Source of the DNA: Eretmocerus hayati
Taxonomy: Eukaryota > Arthropoda > Insecta > Hymenoptera > Aphelinidae
Length of the DNA stretch: 64,000 nt
Reading direction: 5' to 3'
Assembly: GCA_029851415.1 (NCBI GenBank)
Contig: CM056741.1
Location: forward strand, 162,799,685-162,863,684
Made by a program: the position numbers and the translations under genes. Shown here one piece after another: positions 23,901 through 32,760 of this stretch. The notes beneath the pieces are model-generated. The model searched no databases and was not told where the DNA came from. It saw nothing but the letters and a program-made list of their open reading frames with translations. Position 1 is the first letter of the stretch. Each line of letters starts with the position of its first letter.

Positions 23901-26900
23901 AGTATAGAATGGTTTGAAATGCTTTGGGGGGTCTGAAATGGTTTGAAACGGCCTCAGACGGTCCGGAATGGTTTGGAGCGGTATTGAATGGTTTGGAATG
24001 GTCTGGGGTAATCTGGGACGATCTGGAATGATCTGGAACGGTTTGGGGCGGTCTGTTTAGGCTGGCCTGGGCTGAGCTGGAAAAAGTATAATAGGATGCT
24101 GCGTTGGACTGTGGGTAAGGCACGGGTGATTCGGCAGGTGGGTGGGTGATAGTCGAGCGGGCGGGTAGACAGGTTGATGAGTGGGTGGCTAGACGGGCTG
24201 GTGAGTGGTTATAACTATTAGAGGCACGAGTCCAACATAATGTCACCATAAAACCTCAATTTAATACTATCAATCGATTATAACCCATCATACAATATTG
24301 GGAGATTCTGACTTGTCAAAAACATTTACAAGCCGAAGAGCGTCAGTGAGAGAGGCGATAAAAGTACTTGACACTTGACAGTGAAAAAAAAACATCCATA
24401 CTCACAGGAATGTAGATGTAGCCATCGTCACAAGGTGACACGTGTTTTGTGCTTCTGACTGGATACGTTGGCGTGTGACTTGAAACATTGTGTGAATGGC
24501 TGGAAAACTTGACTGGAAAATGTATAGGTATCTGTAATGGGAAATGAAATCGGATTAGTTCTTCGAATCCTGAAGTAGTTCCTGGACTTGGGGTCACGTC
24601 TATCCATCAAAAAATGTAGAATTCATGACAAAACTGAATCTATGGAAGAGGAAAAGAATGCCAAGAATTTCGTGTCAGGTGCACATTGGATTAGGTTTAC
24701 AAAATCATCAAACATGTCTGTACAAGATTATCTCATCAAATTGACTTGGGTCAACGCAAAAGAACGCTCGATCTTAAAGTCCTTGATCTAAAAGATGGCC
24801 CAATTTCATTCAAATACAGGAAAAATTATCAATGATCCGAAACCAACAAGAGATAATCTCAACAATACAGTGCACAAAAATGAGATCACTGCACGCATCC
24901 ACTTGTCAATTAGTAAAATGCAGCTTATCGCAGTTAAAGAAGCTCGAGTTGACTAATTGTCCTGCTTGCAGCAAAGTCAATTGGAATTTCGGCGCCGACA
25001 TCTCATCAAGCTTCCGGGCATGATCAGCTCGCGCGTCATTCAAAGCCTTTACGAATCTACTATCTCTATCTCTTTGTTCATTTACCACAGCATCAGGCAG
25101 AGAAACGTGTATAGGACAACTGCTAACTGTCCTCAAATTTTATTCATGAAAGGCATCGAACTACGAGCTCCAAAAACTCGTGCGTCAAACGAAACCCCGA
25201 ATTCCACGCTCTCTTTCACCCGCTCTTGTGGTATACAATCCTGGGTGTACTCACACAAACAACTGCAGATAACCCAATGCAATTTCACACATAGACATTC
25301 GAATTGAATGGAGACTATATATATACATCCAGGACTGGATGTGCTCCAATTAAAGAAATATACAAGCTCGATGTTCATGCTACAAAATCCGTGCGAAAAC
25401 TCGCGCAATTCTATATACCTAACTGGTCTATATAAAATGAAAGTGGCATCAAGCCTGGAAGGTTTTAGAATACATATAGTTATTTTGCTGTGAAACATCG
25501 GGGTAGATATATAAGGACTATTGCGCATTCTAACGAGCTGTATCTCTAGTAGCGCTTGAGATACATGCAGATTTGCGATTGCAGTGAGATTTAGCCCGGT
25601 TTTGACGTAAAATTTGAATAAATGCAAAAATTAAGGCATTCGGTTTGGAAGATTGTATAGATGTAGATGTAGATGTTGAAGTGAAACGGGGCTGTGATGA
25701 GAGGGAGAAACTAGCTCGGAATAGCTGTATCACTTACGTTGGCACATCTGCACCAAGTGATGGCTGCGAGGCATCCGTAAATCAGCACTGACAGAACCAG
25801 GCATTTGCAATTGGCTTCCTTCTGCAAGGCGCCGCATAGCGTCTGAGGTATCGGCTTTTGCTGAAAACATTCCAGAATTCTATACGCTGTTACCATTACT
25901 AACTTGTTTGCAATTAACATCCATTGAACTTGTACAAATAGTTATTAAAAATGGCTAAAGTTTAGATTTCTTAATCATCAATTGGAGAGGGAAGGAAGAC
26001 TAACAATATTGTTTCACGGAAAATAGTCTGTTCTTTTTCGGCACACTGGCATCGAAAGCCTATGGTTTCCGCCCCGATCCCGGGGCAGAAAATGCCGCAA
26101 TGCCGCCCAGGCTAGAAAACGAGTGAGCATGCGCAGTAGCCCTCGGGCTGCGCCCTCGGGCCACTACATTGCATGCTCCGACGTTTTCTAACCTGTACGG
26201 CGGAGCGGCATTTTGCCCCGACATCGCGTCGGAAAGCATAGAATTTCGATACAAGTGTCACCGAAAAATAGTGTACGCACCTCGGGCCAAAAATAACCCA
26301 TCGCGGCCGCGGGTATGCCGCCCTCGCCTGCCGGCTCGTGCGGCAACCTACCCGGGCCGCGATGGGTCACTTTCGGCCCTTGTCGCGTAATGTACTATTG
26401 TTTGAGAATGTACGAGGTTCGACAAACTATTTTCCATGGCATGAACTCCTTCAATTGTTGAAGAAGGAAAGGAGGGGGACTATCACTGTTTGGCCACGAT
26501 ACTTTTGAGTGTGGTATTTTGATCTCTTTTCAATTTTATTCTTTAACTTCTGATCAATATCAATCATTATTTTACCTTATTCAGAATAATGTGAATCATT
26601 TGCGCATCATCGCCATTCTGCATTAAAGAAGCAAAACCTGTTATTACGGGGTTTATAGCCCCGTACAAACATCAGAAGATATCTTGTGATCAACTTGATC
26701 TCAGAGTGATTAATTTGGATGAACACTTCAAGCCGGAAAATCATGTTTGGAACCTTATTCAAGCTGCTCATCTCGTTCGTGAGCTAGATTGAGTGACATT
26801 ATTCGCATGATTGCCTGCACTAATTTAAATAAAATAATGCCCATTCTTGACCCGAATAGAACTCAAAGCTCGCTTTTGACGCGAGGGCCACCTGTGAAAA

Positions 26901-29817
26901 TTTTTACACAAATATGGGGTACCTTCAGGGATACTACACACAATTTGATGCACATTAGTTCAGATGGAAACATATTTGAGTCATGCCTGTGTTATCATGT
27001 TTAGCAAAATGCCAGAAAACGGTATTTTGAAACGTCGATGAATGCGAGATAAATAAAATCACAAAACGACTTGCCCAGTGGAATTTTTGTTGATTTTGGT
27101 AGATCTTGTGTCAAAGAACATATTTGCAGGGGGTAGAAAAAGAGAAAAGATTTTTTTTTAGACCCAAATGTGTGATTTTTACGAAACTATCTATCGACTG
27201 CAACACCCATTCGAAGTACGGCAATCAATCAGTGGTCAAATTGTAGGTTTTTTCAAGACCTTTAATAATCACTTGTAAAAGTCAATAATTATCTTTCTAG
27301 TATGAGCTATGAAGGCCCAACAATCTGCTCTCAGCAAATAGCTCTATAAGAAGTCGGTAGGCTTAACTATCGATTTTGGATGTTTTTTTTTTCTTTCTTT
27401 TTTCCAAGTATTAGTGACAAATATTTTGCTCTTGAGTGCATGAAAAGAAATTGGCTTTAGTCGAAGCTATATGATTTTTCGGAAACATGCCGAATAAGAG
27501 CTTCAGGCGAGCCTTTTATGAACCCTAGAGATTATAGAAGGTTCCGATGAAATCCAAAAAAATGTTGTTGTCCTAATTGATTTAATATTGATTGAAGAAT
27601 TAGATTCAGATATTTTCCACACACCACGGTGACTGCGATGGACATAATGCTCCGAAGTGACTCATGCACATCTTGAAAAAAGAGGGTGCGGATTGATTGA
27701 GCCCTATTGTGATTATTTCCTACTCGGAGCAATCTAGAAACGTCCTGTGCGCGTGTGCACACTATGCAAAATCAGTAAATGTAAGGTAAGGTTTCATATA
27801 GCCGATTTTCAATCTAATTCAAATCGATCTCAGAAAAACGCAGAAATTCGTGTAGTGCAAGTTAATATGGAATATCCATAAAGATCCGGTGCATTTTCAT
27901 GCTCGAGCATTTTCTTGGTGCAATCAAGATAATCCTTTCATCTCTCTTTAGTATAGCTGTGAAAGGGACAGCTCTTTATCAAAGAGTTCTCTCTTGATGA
28001 AGTAGTTTCAAATATTATGAAACACTTGCGGCTATGACGAAGTCGCGCTTAATGATTGTTCGAGTAAAGTTGCGGTTTCGCAGGGTGATAGAGAAAGCGG
28101 CTTATCAAATTCTTCCACATCGGTGATCATAACGCTTCGCACTCAAACTTTGCTCATTATTCTATATCTATCTTCGTACAGCATTGAATATATTTCAGGG
28201 AATTTCAAACTAAATTTATGGTTACAGAGTGTATTGAACAGTCTCGCGATGTGTATTGTGTGCACGTTGAGAAATTTCAGAGATTTTACATGAGAGAAAA
28301 TTCCACTGCATTTGTATTATAACTGGAATCCTCGAGGATCGAGCGGATGAATTGTTCTGGTGCTCACTGAGCCTGATATCGTCCGGCACAGCCTCGTCCA
28401 CTTTGCTTTTTGCAGTGTAGATAATTGGATGAAGAATGTCATACCATTACTCACTCTCAGGCAATGGAATTTCCCTCTTGTCTCGTATAAATTCATCAAA
28501 GTGAAAAGCCTGTGAGAGGGCATTCCTGTACTCGTTTTCTCGTGAGAATTATTTTTGCATTTTTTCGTATTTGATGGTCTACTTCATTATTTTTGAGTTC
28601 CAATCTTCTATAAATTCTTGATGGATGATGATAAATGGAGGCACGGTGGGTTTACTCTCATTCCCAATTTCATCGTCATGAATTAGCCCAATAAATTTCT
28701 GGCTATAGAGACTTTCTGATTTGTGAGTACCGAACGATATCTTACTGAAACCAATCATACTGATTTGAATCTCATTGGTTTTCTGATCATTTTTGAATCG
28801 AGTTAGATGTTCTTGGCGCCTGATACTATTGTGGTACATGTCTCGAACAACTTGGACAGTCCGGTATATAGTCAACTTTGCCAGAGAGGAGATTAGTTTT
28901 CGGAGCGCCTCAAACTCAATTGAAACTTGACCAATTCAAACGTACACTCTTTACATATAAATCTTATATGTAAAGTTAATTTTTCGAGATAGAAGCTATG
29001 GCGTTGTCAGCATTTTCGAAAGAAGATTTCCTGACCATTTTTAATCCCGGGATCACGCCCCATTCAACGGATCAGTCGAGATCAGTATACTCATATGACA
29101 TTTCGGTCAAAATCATGAAAACTACCTTCAAAGAAAATCCCAGACCGATTCGTCAGGTTATGTTGGACTAGTACCATTTTTCCGATTCAAAATTCTGAGA
29201 ATTCTCGTGAAAGTGCCTCAAATCTATACTTAAAAATGCCTTAGTGCGATATTTTCCGAACACTGAGGCATATTTCTGAGGAAATTCAGAATTTTGAACT
29301 GAAAAACTGGAACTAGCCGCTTAAAAAATCGGTCTAACTCATATTTTGAAGGTTAATTTTAATGGTTTTGAACAAAATGTTGTATGGATTTAGCGGTTGG
29401 TTGAAAAGAATGCGATCCAGGAAATGAAAATAGTAAAAAAAATTGTTCCCCAAAAAAGTGACCACGCCATTGTTTTATCTCGAGAAAACATATACCCTCA
29501 AATAGCTGCAGTGTCCCACGATTTTTTAGACCAGAATTCAAAATCAGGGTAATTCTCTGTCTGAATATTGTATTAATGTATCCTGCGCTGTTACATTATA
29601 GTCTTTCATAATAAAAGACGTTGACGGAAATTTCCACCTCGCTTTGGATCTCCATGTGAGCTTCAAAACCACATATCTGTCGCGCAAGGCTTGTACGTCA
29701 CACGTACGCAATATGTGTTAGAATCTCAACCAACAAAGCATGAGACACAAAATCCGCATCTAATACCATAGCAATGTCACTCCTGCGAGCACTTACCTCC
29801 TCATTTCCGGAATTCAT
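2776..29817 (-). CDS. tmem151: TMEM151-family multipass membrane protein, 3'-incomplete (six coding exons)
   Basis: Model: join of 29817-29797, 25860-25738, 24531-24406, 22667-22440, 3391-3188 and 2970-2776 on the minus strand, giving 7+41+42+76+68+65 = 299 residues. Every exon is a whole number of codons, and every visible junction has a GT donor and an AG acceptor. Family hallmarks appear in the right order: a first membrane segment with IYGCLAAITWC, a loop with SPCDDGYIYIP, a second membrane segment with LYLVYLVECY, the block IWWKAISYHYVRR with YRNGD and TTTQ, then CGSKDISK, RSRFFAEQ, FMEMREG, and a third membrane segment ending SWPLRLIIE before a TQYADYQ stretch. In vertebrate TMEM151A/B the next segment contains a KLFG motif and a variable tail; this must lie left of base 1. 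Human paralogues are neural-enriched membrane proteins without a well-defined biochemical role, so I assign none. Introns are about 3.9, 1.2, 1.7, 19.0 and 0.2 kb. The family call is recognition from memory, not a search. Confidence 0.93.
3188..3391 (-). CDS. tmem151: tmem151 coding exon 5
   Basis: There are 68 codons in phase 0. The acceptor is GAACACAG before GTGTACTATG and the donor is GAGCAG|GTAACT. The exon reads VYYERVDSHAA, then YDYCGSKDISKEL, a P-I-T-K-I-T-L-S-K-T-F-A-F segment, and EEFEEARSRFFAEQ. This matches the family region between the TTTQ block and the last membrane segment. It lies 19,048 bases downstream of exon 4. Confidence 0.93.
6250..6475. repeat. Partial copy of the foldback family at 28981-29488
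   Basis: A GATAAAAACGATGGC end motif is followed by CTTCAAAGG...GACCGATTCGTCA-like sequence and CAAAATTCT. The same order appears in the left half of the 28981-29488 element. Read by eye; the right half is missing. Confidence 0.5.
6613..7409. mobile_element. MITE copy 1 (GTACCCAACTTGCC family), right end missing
   Basis: The element starts after TA at 6611-6612 with AGGTAAGTGTACCC, and the GTACCCAACTTGCC motif is repeated twice. It is nearly identical over about 790 bases to 53715-54497, down to the TTGGGTACACACTTTTG segment, then diverges. Short open frames inside it are not conserved genes. Confidence 0.8.
11746..11761 (+). repeat. Poly(G) tract, 16 bases
   Basis: An uninterrupted run of 16 G follows a pyrimidine-rich stretch. 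It is a likely slippage site, with an uncertain assembled length. Confidence 0.9.
12346..14170 (+). pseudogene. Broken reverse transcriptase and C-terminal zinc-knuckle ORF
   Basis: Open blocks in changing frames: up to 12460, 12716-13216, 13146-13355, a further open stretch from 13356, 13394-13747 and 13751-14170. The catalytic core reads ADD within LADDAGLIVW, where most families have a Y or F before ADD. The last block ends with CQSCGDNWDDAEHALFKC, the Cys-His motif typical of R1-type ORF2 C-termini. No endonuclease domain is present because the 5' end is missing. Confidence 0.88.
12461..12713 (+). mobile_element. Nested 5'-truncated 3' end of the same retrotransposon family, with a poly(A) tail
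   Basis: These 253 bases repeat the element's own 3' end (compare 14441-14675) with few differences and finish in 24 A. An 11-bp direct repeat, GGATGGTGCTC, flanks them (12450-12460 and 12714-12724) and belongs to the interrupted reverse transcriptase codons. This copy therefore landed inside the older copy by target-primed insertion. Confidence 0.93.
14895..15067. repeat. Short inverted repeat, 46-bp arms
   Basis: Arms 14895-14940 and 15022-15067 are near-perfect complements, each with CGTTTTCATGAGTCAGATG or its complement, around an 81-base spacer. It could be a hairpin MITE or a precursor-like hairpin. Confidence 0.8.
15783..16214. mobile_element. Small MITE flanked by TTAA
   Basis: Terminal inverted repeats GGTAGTACTAGCGGTACT and AGTACCGCTAGTGCTACC are each bordered by TTAA (15779-15782 and 16215-16218). 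TTAA target duplication is characteristic of piggyBac-type elements, so a non-autonomous relative is likely. The interior has no gene. Confidence 0.7.
18211..18912 (+). other. Putative 5'-UTR intron of the nested secreted-protein gene
   Basis: A perfect donor, AAG|GTGAGT, at 18210/18211 and an acceptor, TATTATTTTAG, ending at 18912 bracket 702 bases. The acceptor lies 27 bases before the ATG at 18940. A CTATAATAG box at about 18051 could be the core promoter of the upstream exon. Inferred from splice signals only. Confidence 0.45.
18940..19617 (+). CDS. Secreted acidic protein with a C-terminal C-x10-C DGECRS tail (nested in tmem151 intron 4)
   Basis: 225 residues in one coding exon; the ATG has A at -3. 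Residues 1-23 form a signal peptide (basic start, then LLFMVLLTTYSSPCNC). The mature part is low-complexity and rich in Asp, Glu, Asn and Gln, with five N-glycosylation sequons (N35, N68, N82, N120, N150). It has four cysteines: C116 and C119 in CINC, and C210 and C221 in the tail LCGTHRVFSDGECRSII. The tail has the same C-x10-C spacing and DGECRS sequence as the locus at 59284, and resembles the C-x2-G-x5-G-x-C-R ends of short insect secreted peptides. It is probably an extracellular, gland or haemolymph protein, but the function is unknown. It lies antisense inside the 19-kb tmem151 intron and is unrelated to its host gene. Confidence 0.85.
   Translation: MKKFRSSLLFMVLLTTYSSPCNCYRLENVLNPDKNSSFQTTTYDTWSLENDDDLSHAQGTNQLSVEENDSFENQKQQLYPTNQSFMPLETSEEIASPKGNYLDDLDDWLKNDDKSCINCNKSDRIQEPEGEDLVTLDLDEGLDFPFLPENDTGTQQQQSLQLTRYLVERLPESVIPPVQKPNTDEDKYFEDSEEDGNKYPLFDFDAPSLCGTHRVFSDGECRSII
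19635..19640 (+). terminator. AATAAA polyadenylation signal of the nested secreted-protein gene
   Basis: AATAAA starts 18 bases after the stop codon, implying a very short 3' UTR. Confidence 0.6.
20391..20710. repeat. Inverted repeat, arms about 140 bp
   Basis: Arms 20391-20531 and 20571-20710 are complements at roughly 85-90 percent by eye, sharing GCTGTAGCTCGGAAACG and GTGATGACCTCTCCT. Diverged relatives of the same words occur at about 41580-41900. Non-coding foldback. Confidence 0.75.
21010..21164 (-). CDS. Candidate terminal exon of a small nested minus-strand gene
   Basis: The acceptor AAAATTTCAG precedes an open frame reading ECSSFSSTVFGYAW, then YRECRPCER and IDDVCSR to a stop. An AATAAA follows 62 bases after the stop (20947-20942). 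The exon begins in phase 1, which matches the donor at 22066. Four cysteines, no recognised family. It could instead be an alternative 3' end of tmem151, but that frame would differ. Weak call. Confidence 0.3.
21292..21579. repeat. Inverted repeat, arms about 97 bp
   Basis: Arms 21292-21388 and 21481-21579 pair, sharing CAGGGTTTTGGAAGCTAATA and CTTGGTTTTGTAGACC. The spacer is about 92 bases. Likely a foldback MITE in tmem151 intron 4. Confidence 0.8.
22066..22166 (-). CDS. Candidate upstream exon joining the exon at 21164
   Basis: Between the acceptor AAAATTTTAG and the donor CACG|GTGAGG this frame encodes a hydrophobic stretch, LLRFLSELSLYACAWLF, which could be a signal sequence or membrane segment. 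The donor leaves one base and joins the 21164 exon in frame as H-G-E-C. No in-frame ATG is present here, so a further 5' exon would be needed. Evidence is splice phase only. Confidence 0.25.
22440..22667 (-). CDS. tmem151: tmem151 coding exon 4 (second membrane segment and conserved cytosolic block)
   Basis: There are 76 codons. The acceptor is ATAATACAG and the donor is CAA|GTTAGT. The exon begins MAFMGMLYLVYLVECYHS, so IP from exon 3 joins MAF, where vertebrate proteins have IPVAF. It then carries IWWKAISYHYVRRKRQ, YRNGD and TTTQ, the most conserved TMEM151 block. The ATG at the exon start is an internal methionine, not the start of translation. Confidence 0.95.
23571..24056. repeat. Degenerate 10-bp minisatellite in tmem151 intron 3
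   Basis: Two blocks (about 23571-23680 and 23837-24056) repeat a GGTCTGGAAC-like unit every 10 bases. They are flanked by GGTGGGTGGGT-type G-rich sequence (23521-23570 and 24131-24210). Open frames across it are a by-product of the repeat. Confidence 0.85.
24406..24531 (-). CDS. tmem151: tmem151 coding exon 3 (first extracytosolic loop)
   Basis: There are 42 codons in phase 0, with acceptor CATTACAG and donor CCT|GTGAGT. The sequence is serine- and histidine-rich, then KHVSPCDDGYIYIP, which is the TMEM151 loop motif that leads into the second membrane segment. Two other AG acceptors inside the exon would not keep phase 0 with exon 2. Confidence 0.9.
24532..25737 (-). other. tmem151 intron 2
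   Basis: Ordinary AT-rich intron of 1,206 bases. No additional gene or repeat was recognised; the open frames here lack family features. Confidence 0.6.
25738..25860 (-). CDS. tmem151: tmem151 coding exon 2 (first membrane segment)
   Basis: There are 41 codons in phase 0. The acceptor is TTTTCAG before CAAAAGCC and the donor is CAAC|GTAAGT. The exon starts QKPIPQTLCGALQKE and encodes a hydrophobic segment with IYGCLAAITWC, which matches the TMEM151 N-terminal membrane helix. A cysteine-rich juxtamembrane stretch (CKC, CRC) surrounds the helix. Confidence 0.92.
26047..26393. repeat. GC-rich palindrome pair, block P1
   Basis: There are two successive imperfect hairpins. One (about 26047-26259) is centred on GCCCTCGGGCTGCGCCCTCG; the other (about 26270-26393) is centred on CCTCGCCTGCCGGCTCG. 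Together they are the reverse complement of 31892-32232, in reversed order. The GC content stands out sharply from the flanks. Confidence 0.85.
28981..29488. mobile_element. Imperfect foldback element
   Basis: The ends TTTTCGAGATAGAAGCTATG and CCATTGTTTTATCTCGAGAA are inverted repeats. The interior halves also pair (ACCTTCAAA, CAAAATTCTGA). A partial copy lies at 6250-6475. No coding capacity. Confidence 0.65.
29797..29817 (-). CDS. tmem151: tmem151 coding exon 1 (start codon, 7 codons)
   Basis: The exon reads MNSGNEE and ends at a consensus donor, GAG|GTAAGT, in phase 0, which fits exon 2 starting QKPIPQ. Vertebrate TMEM151 N-termini also carry an acidic stretch just before an E-Q-R-P-type segment. 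The start has A at -3. A three-codon upstream reading frame ends on this ATG. The short length makes this exon less certain than the others; it rests on phase, donor quality and the family pattern. Confidence 0.75.
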
Positions 29818-29825
29818 CGTCTCAT
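29814..29825 (-). promoter_or_regulatory. Three-codon upstream ORF overlapping the tmem151 start (ATGA)
   Basis: ATG AGA CGA TGA sits directly upstream; its stop TGA overlaps the main start codon as ATGA. The upstream ATG has a weak context (C at -3) and the main ATG has A at -3. If the 5' leader includes these bases, the arrangement could allow leaky scanning or reinitiation. The transcription start is unknown. Confidence 0.4.
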
Positions 29826-30331
29826 GGGAGCTCGGTGTTGCGTAGCTGCATCAGCCGTACCTCATGTATCGCACACCATCTATAGTCTAATTATTCCTTA
29901 TTCGTCTAGTTACCCTTCCATATCATGAAAAATTTACTGGTATAACATCAGGCGAACGTCAGTTGTGCTCATTTCACAATCTTAGTGACAAACTTTCTGC
30001 CTGCACCTTTCGACCTGCAATCAGAAAGTAAAAACAAATTTTATTGATGTTCCATGTACCTACACTTTATTCAGCGAAACTCTCAAGGATAATTTGATAA
30101 ATTGAACTCGCGCAACTCGCTGATGAGTAGAAGTACAAAGGCCCCGAGTCAACTCTTCCTCATCTTGAAACTCACAGAAATTGGATTGCACCTAACATCG
30201 CAAAGTTGAAATGCAACCCTCGTTATATCCTCTACTCCTCTATATGCGAATTGGACGCGAAAGTGACAAGAGCTCGCATAGAGTTGCATGTGTTATGTAC
30301 ATGGGCGATTCCGCCAAAAATGTAATTCTAT

Positions 30332-30990
30332 GACACGCTGTGCGAGAAAGTAACATTTTCGCACTAATTTTTCACCTTCTCTCACAATTTAGCAAAAAAT
30401 AGTATTCGGTACACGGGTGTAAAACTTATTTTATGCAATTCTCCGATGTTTGGGTGCTCGTAAAATTGCATAAAATAGTATTTGCACCTCGTTGTTGAGG
30501 TTCCCCGCTTCCGAGCGATTATTTCGACCCTCGCCTGCGGCTCGGGCCGAAAACCAATCGCTCAGAAGCGAGCTACAACCTCATGAACTTGGTGCAAAAC
30601 ATACTATTCCGAAATACTGTGCGTAAAAGTGAACTTTGCGCACAGTTTGTCGACTTTTACTCACAGTTTATCGAAAAGTATAGTTAGATACACGGGCGTA
30701 AAACCTATTATTCGCATCCTCGTGATGATTTCGAACCTTGCCTGCGGCTCGGGCCGGAAACCCATCACTCGGACGCGAGTAAAACGTTTTACGCTCTTGT
30801 ATCGAAATGTACTAATTTTGCTATTCTGTGCGCAAAAATGGCTATTTAGACGTGAGTGTGCGTGCGTAAATAGCCGGTTTGCGCATTATTTCGGATCAAG
30901 TGTGCGCCAAAAGTTTTTTACGCGCTGCTTTAATGCACATCTGTGCACAAATGAGTCATTTACGCACTGTTCAAACTTCGTTTGCGCAGT
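30332..30990. repeat. GC-rich palindrome chain, block P2
   Basis: Successive hairpins share core words CCTCGCCTGCGGCTCGGGCC and GTGCGTAAAAGTG and are separated by ATAGTA or TACTAT-like junctions followed by TCGATAC. The segment at about 30629-30830 matches 32345-32565 directly and 31674-31888 in inverse. About 30480-30605 is the reverse complement of 57226-57345. Confidence 0.85.
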
Positions 30991-31375
30991 GGAATCATGT
31001 TATTGTCTGATCAATCTCCTCTCAGTAAGGAAGTGAATATTATGAATTGCTAGCTGTGGACGATTTAGGAAATGGTTCGGAGAATCGAGCATGGATATCT
31101 ATGTGTCACTGAAAGAAGGGATGTGAACCCTCCAATTACTCATTATTTGGGATGAATTCATAGTAAAAATATTCAGTCGATCAATAGAGATAGAAATGTT
31201 CATAATCTTTGAGACTACTTTCTCAGATTCATGCAGATGATCAATCATCGCTACACAAATTTACATATGAAATATCAGAATTAGATCTTTTGATGCTGGC
31301 GATAGTTTCGAGCAACGTGGTGTAACACGCTATAACAACAAGATTTTTTTTTATACATTTTTCAGAATATTTTTT

Positions 31376-31460
31376 CAGTCGGGAGCTCCGCCCCCTGGAC
31401 CCCCGCCGGGGGCTTCGTTCCCTGAGCCCCCACCGGTGGTTGCGGCCCTGGACCCACTCA
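31376..31460. repeat. Short GC-rich CCCCCGCCGGGGG sequence
   Basis: An isolated G+C block with GGACCCCCGCCGGGGGCTTC and GAGCCCCCACCGGTGG. It sits just left of palindrome block P3. Origin unknown. Confidence 0.6.
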
Positions 31461-31552
31461 TGCTAGGAAAGGAGAAACAAGCCCGTCGGTTCTTGGGACA
31501 ACGCACAATTTTCACAGCGTCCTCTAGTTGTTAGGGCGGGTTACATTTTTGC

Positions 31553-32760
31553 TCACAGAAATAACAAAAAATATCGTAAGAGACTCGGGCGCCAACATTT
31601 CCGCACTCGTCCCCGCACTCGTGTACAAACGTTTCGTTTGCGCACAGTTCCTCCGTTTACGGAGTGCGCCAATAGTACATTTCGATACAAGGGCGTAAAA
31701 CGTTTTATTCGCGTCCGAGTGATGGGTTTCCGGCCCGAGCCGCAGGCGAGGGTCGGAATCATCACGAGGATGCGAATAATAGGTTTTACGGCCGTGTATC
31801 TAACTATACTTTTCGATAAACTGTGAGTAAAAGTCGACAAACTGTGCGCAACGTGCACTTTTACGCACAGTGTATCGAAATTAGTATATTACGCACCTGC
31901 GTCCGCGAGGGGCCGAAAGTGACACATTGCGGCCCGGGTGAGTTGCCGCACGAGCCACCAGGCGAGGGCGGCATACCCGTGGCCGCAATGGGTTGCTTTC
32001 GTCCCGAGGTGCGTACTTTCATCGAAATTCTATGGTTTCCGACACGATTTCGGGGCAAAATCCCGCACCGCCGCACAGGTTAGAAAACGTCGGAGCATGC
32101 ATTGTAGCAGACCGAGGGCGCAGCCCGAGGTCTGATGCGCATGCTCAGTCGTTTTCTGCCCTGGGCGGCGATGCGGGATTTTCTGCCCCCGCATCGGGGC
32201 GGAAACCACAGGTTTTCGATGCAAGTGTCCTGAAAAAATCATTAACGCACTGCGTAAACGACGAAACTGTGCGCAAATGAAACGTTTGCAAACTCGTTGC
32301 GGCGACTCGTGCGCAAATATCTTTTGGCGCCCTTGTAGCTTAATATACTATTTCGATACACTGTGCGTAAAAGTGCACTTTGCGCACAGTTTGTCGACTT
32401 TTACTCACAGTTTATCGAAAAGTATAGTTAGATACACGGGCGTAAAACCTATTATTCGCATCCTCGTGATGATTCCGACCCTCGCCTGCGGCTTGGGCCG
32501 GAAGGCCATCACTCGCACGCGAATAAAACGTTTTACGCCCTTGTATCGAAATGTACTAATTTCGATACTCGGGTGTGAAGTTTTCTTGCTTTACTCTTGA
32601 TGATTTCGACCCTCGCCAAGGCTCGGGCCGAAAACAATCACTCGAAAAGCAAAGCCAAACTTCCCACCCTCGAATCCAAAAATACTATTTTGCATCCTCA
32701 CGATGTTTCCGGCTCGAGCCGTGCGAAAAAAAGTTTTTACACCCTTGTATCGAAATGGAC
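31553..32760. repeat. GC-rich palindrome chain, block P3 (composite foldback)
   Basis: Outer arms 31674-31888 and 32343-32560 are inverted copies of each other (ACGGGCGTAAAACCTATTAT, TCGACTTTTACTCACAG). Between them lie two further hairpins (about 31892-32015 and 32020-32232) that match block P1 in reverse. Each hairpin is itself an imperfect palindrome with a GC-rich apex such as CGAGGGCGCAGCCCGAGG. This nested layout looks like palindromic units inserted at each other's junctions. Confidence 0.88.

Larger units (their letters stand above)
25861..29796 (-). other. tmem151 intron 1
   Basis: An intron of 3,936 bases. It contains the GC-rich palindrome block at 26047-26393 and the foldback at 28981-29488. 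The sequence between 26.4 and 28.9 kb shows nothing recognisable. Confidence 0.6.

Noticed and set aside
23824..24249. A 141-codon minus-strand frame
   Set aside because: It is a translation of the 10-bp minisatellite with short-period residue repetition, and sits in a tmem151 intron.
30629..31036. A 135-codon open frame and similar frames at 31553-32600
   Set aside because: They recur in several palindrome copies, in both orientations, as by-products of repeat sequence.
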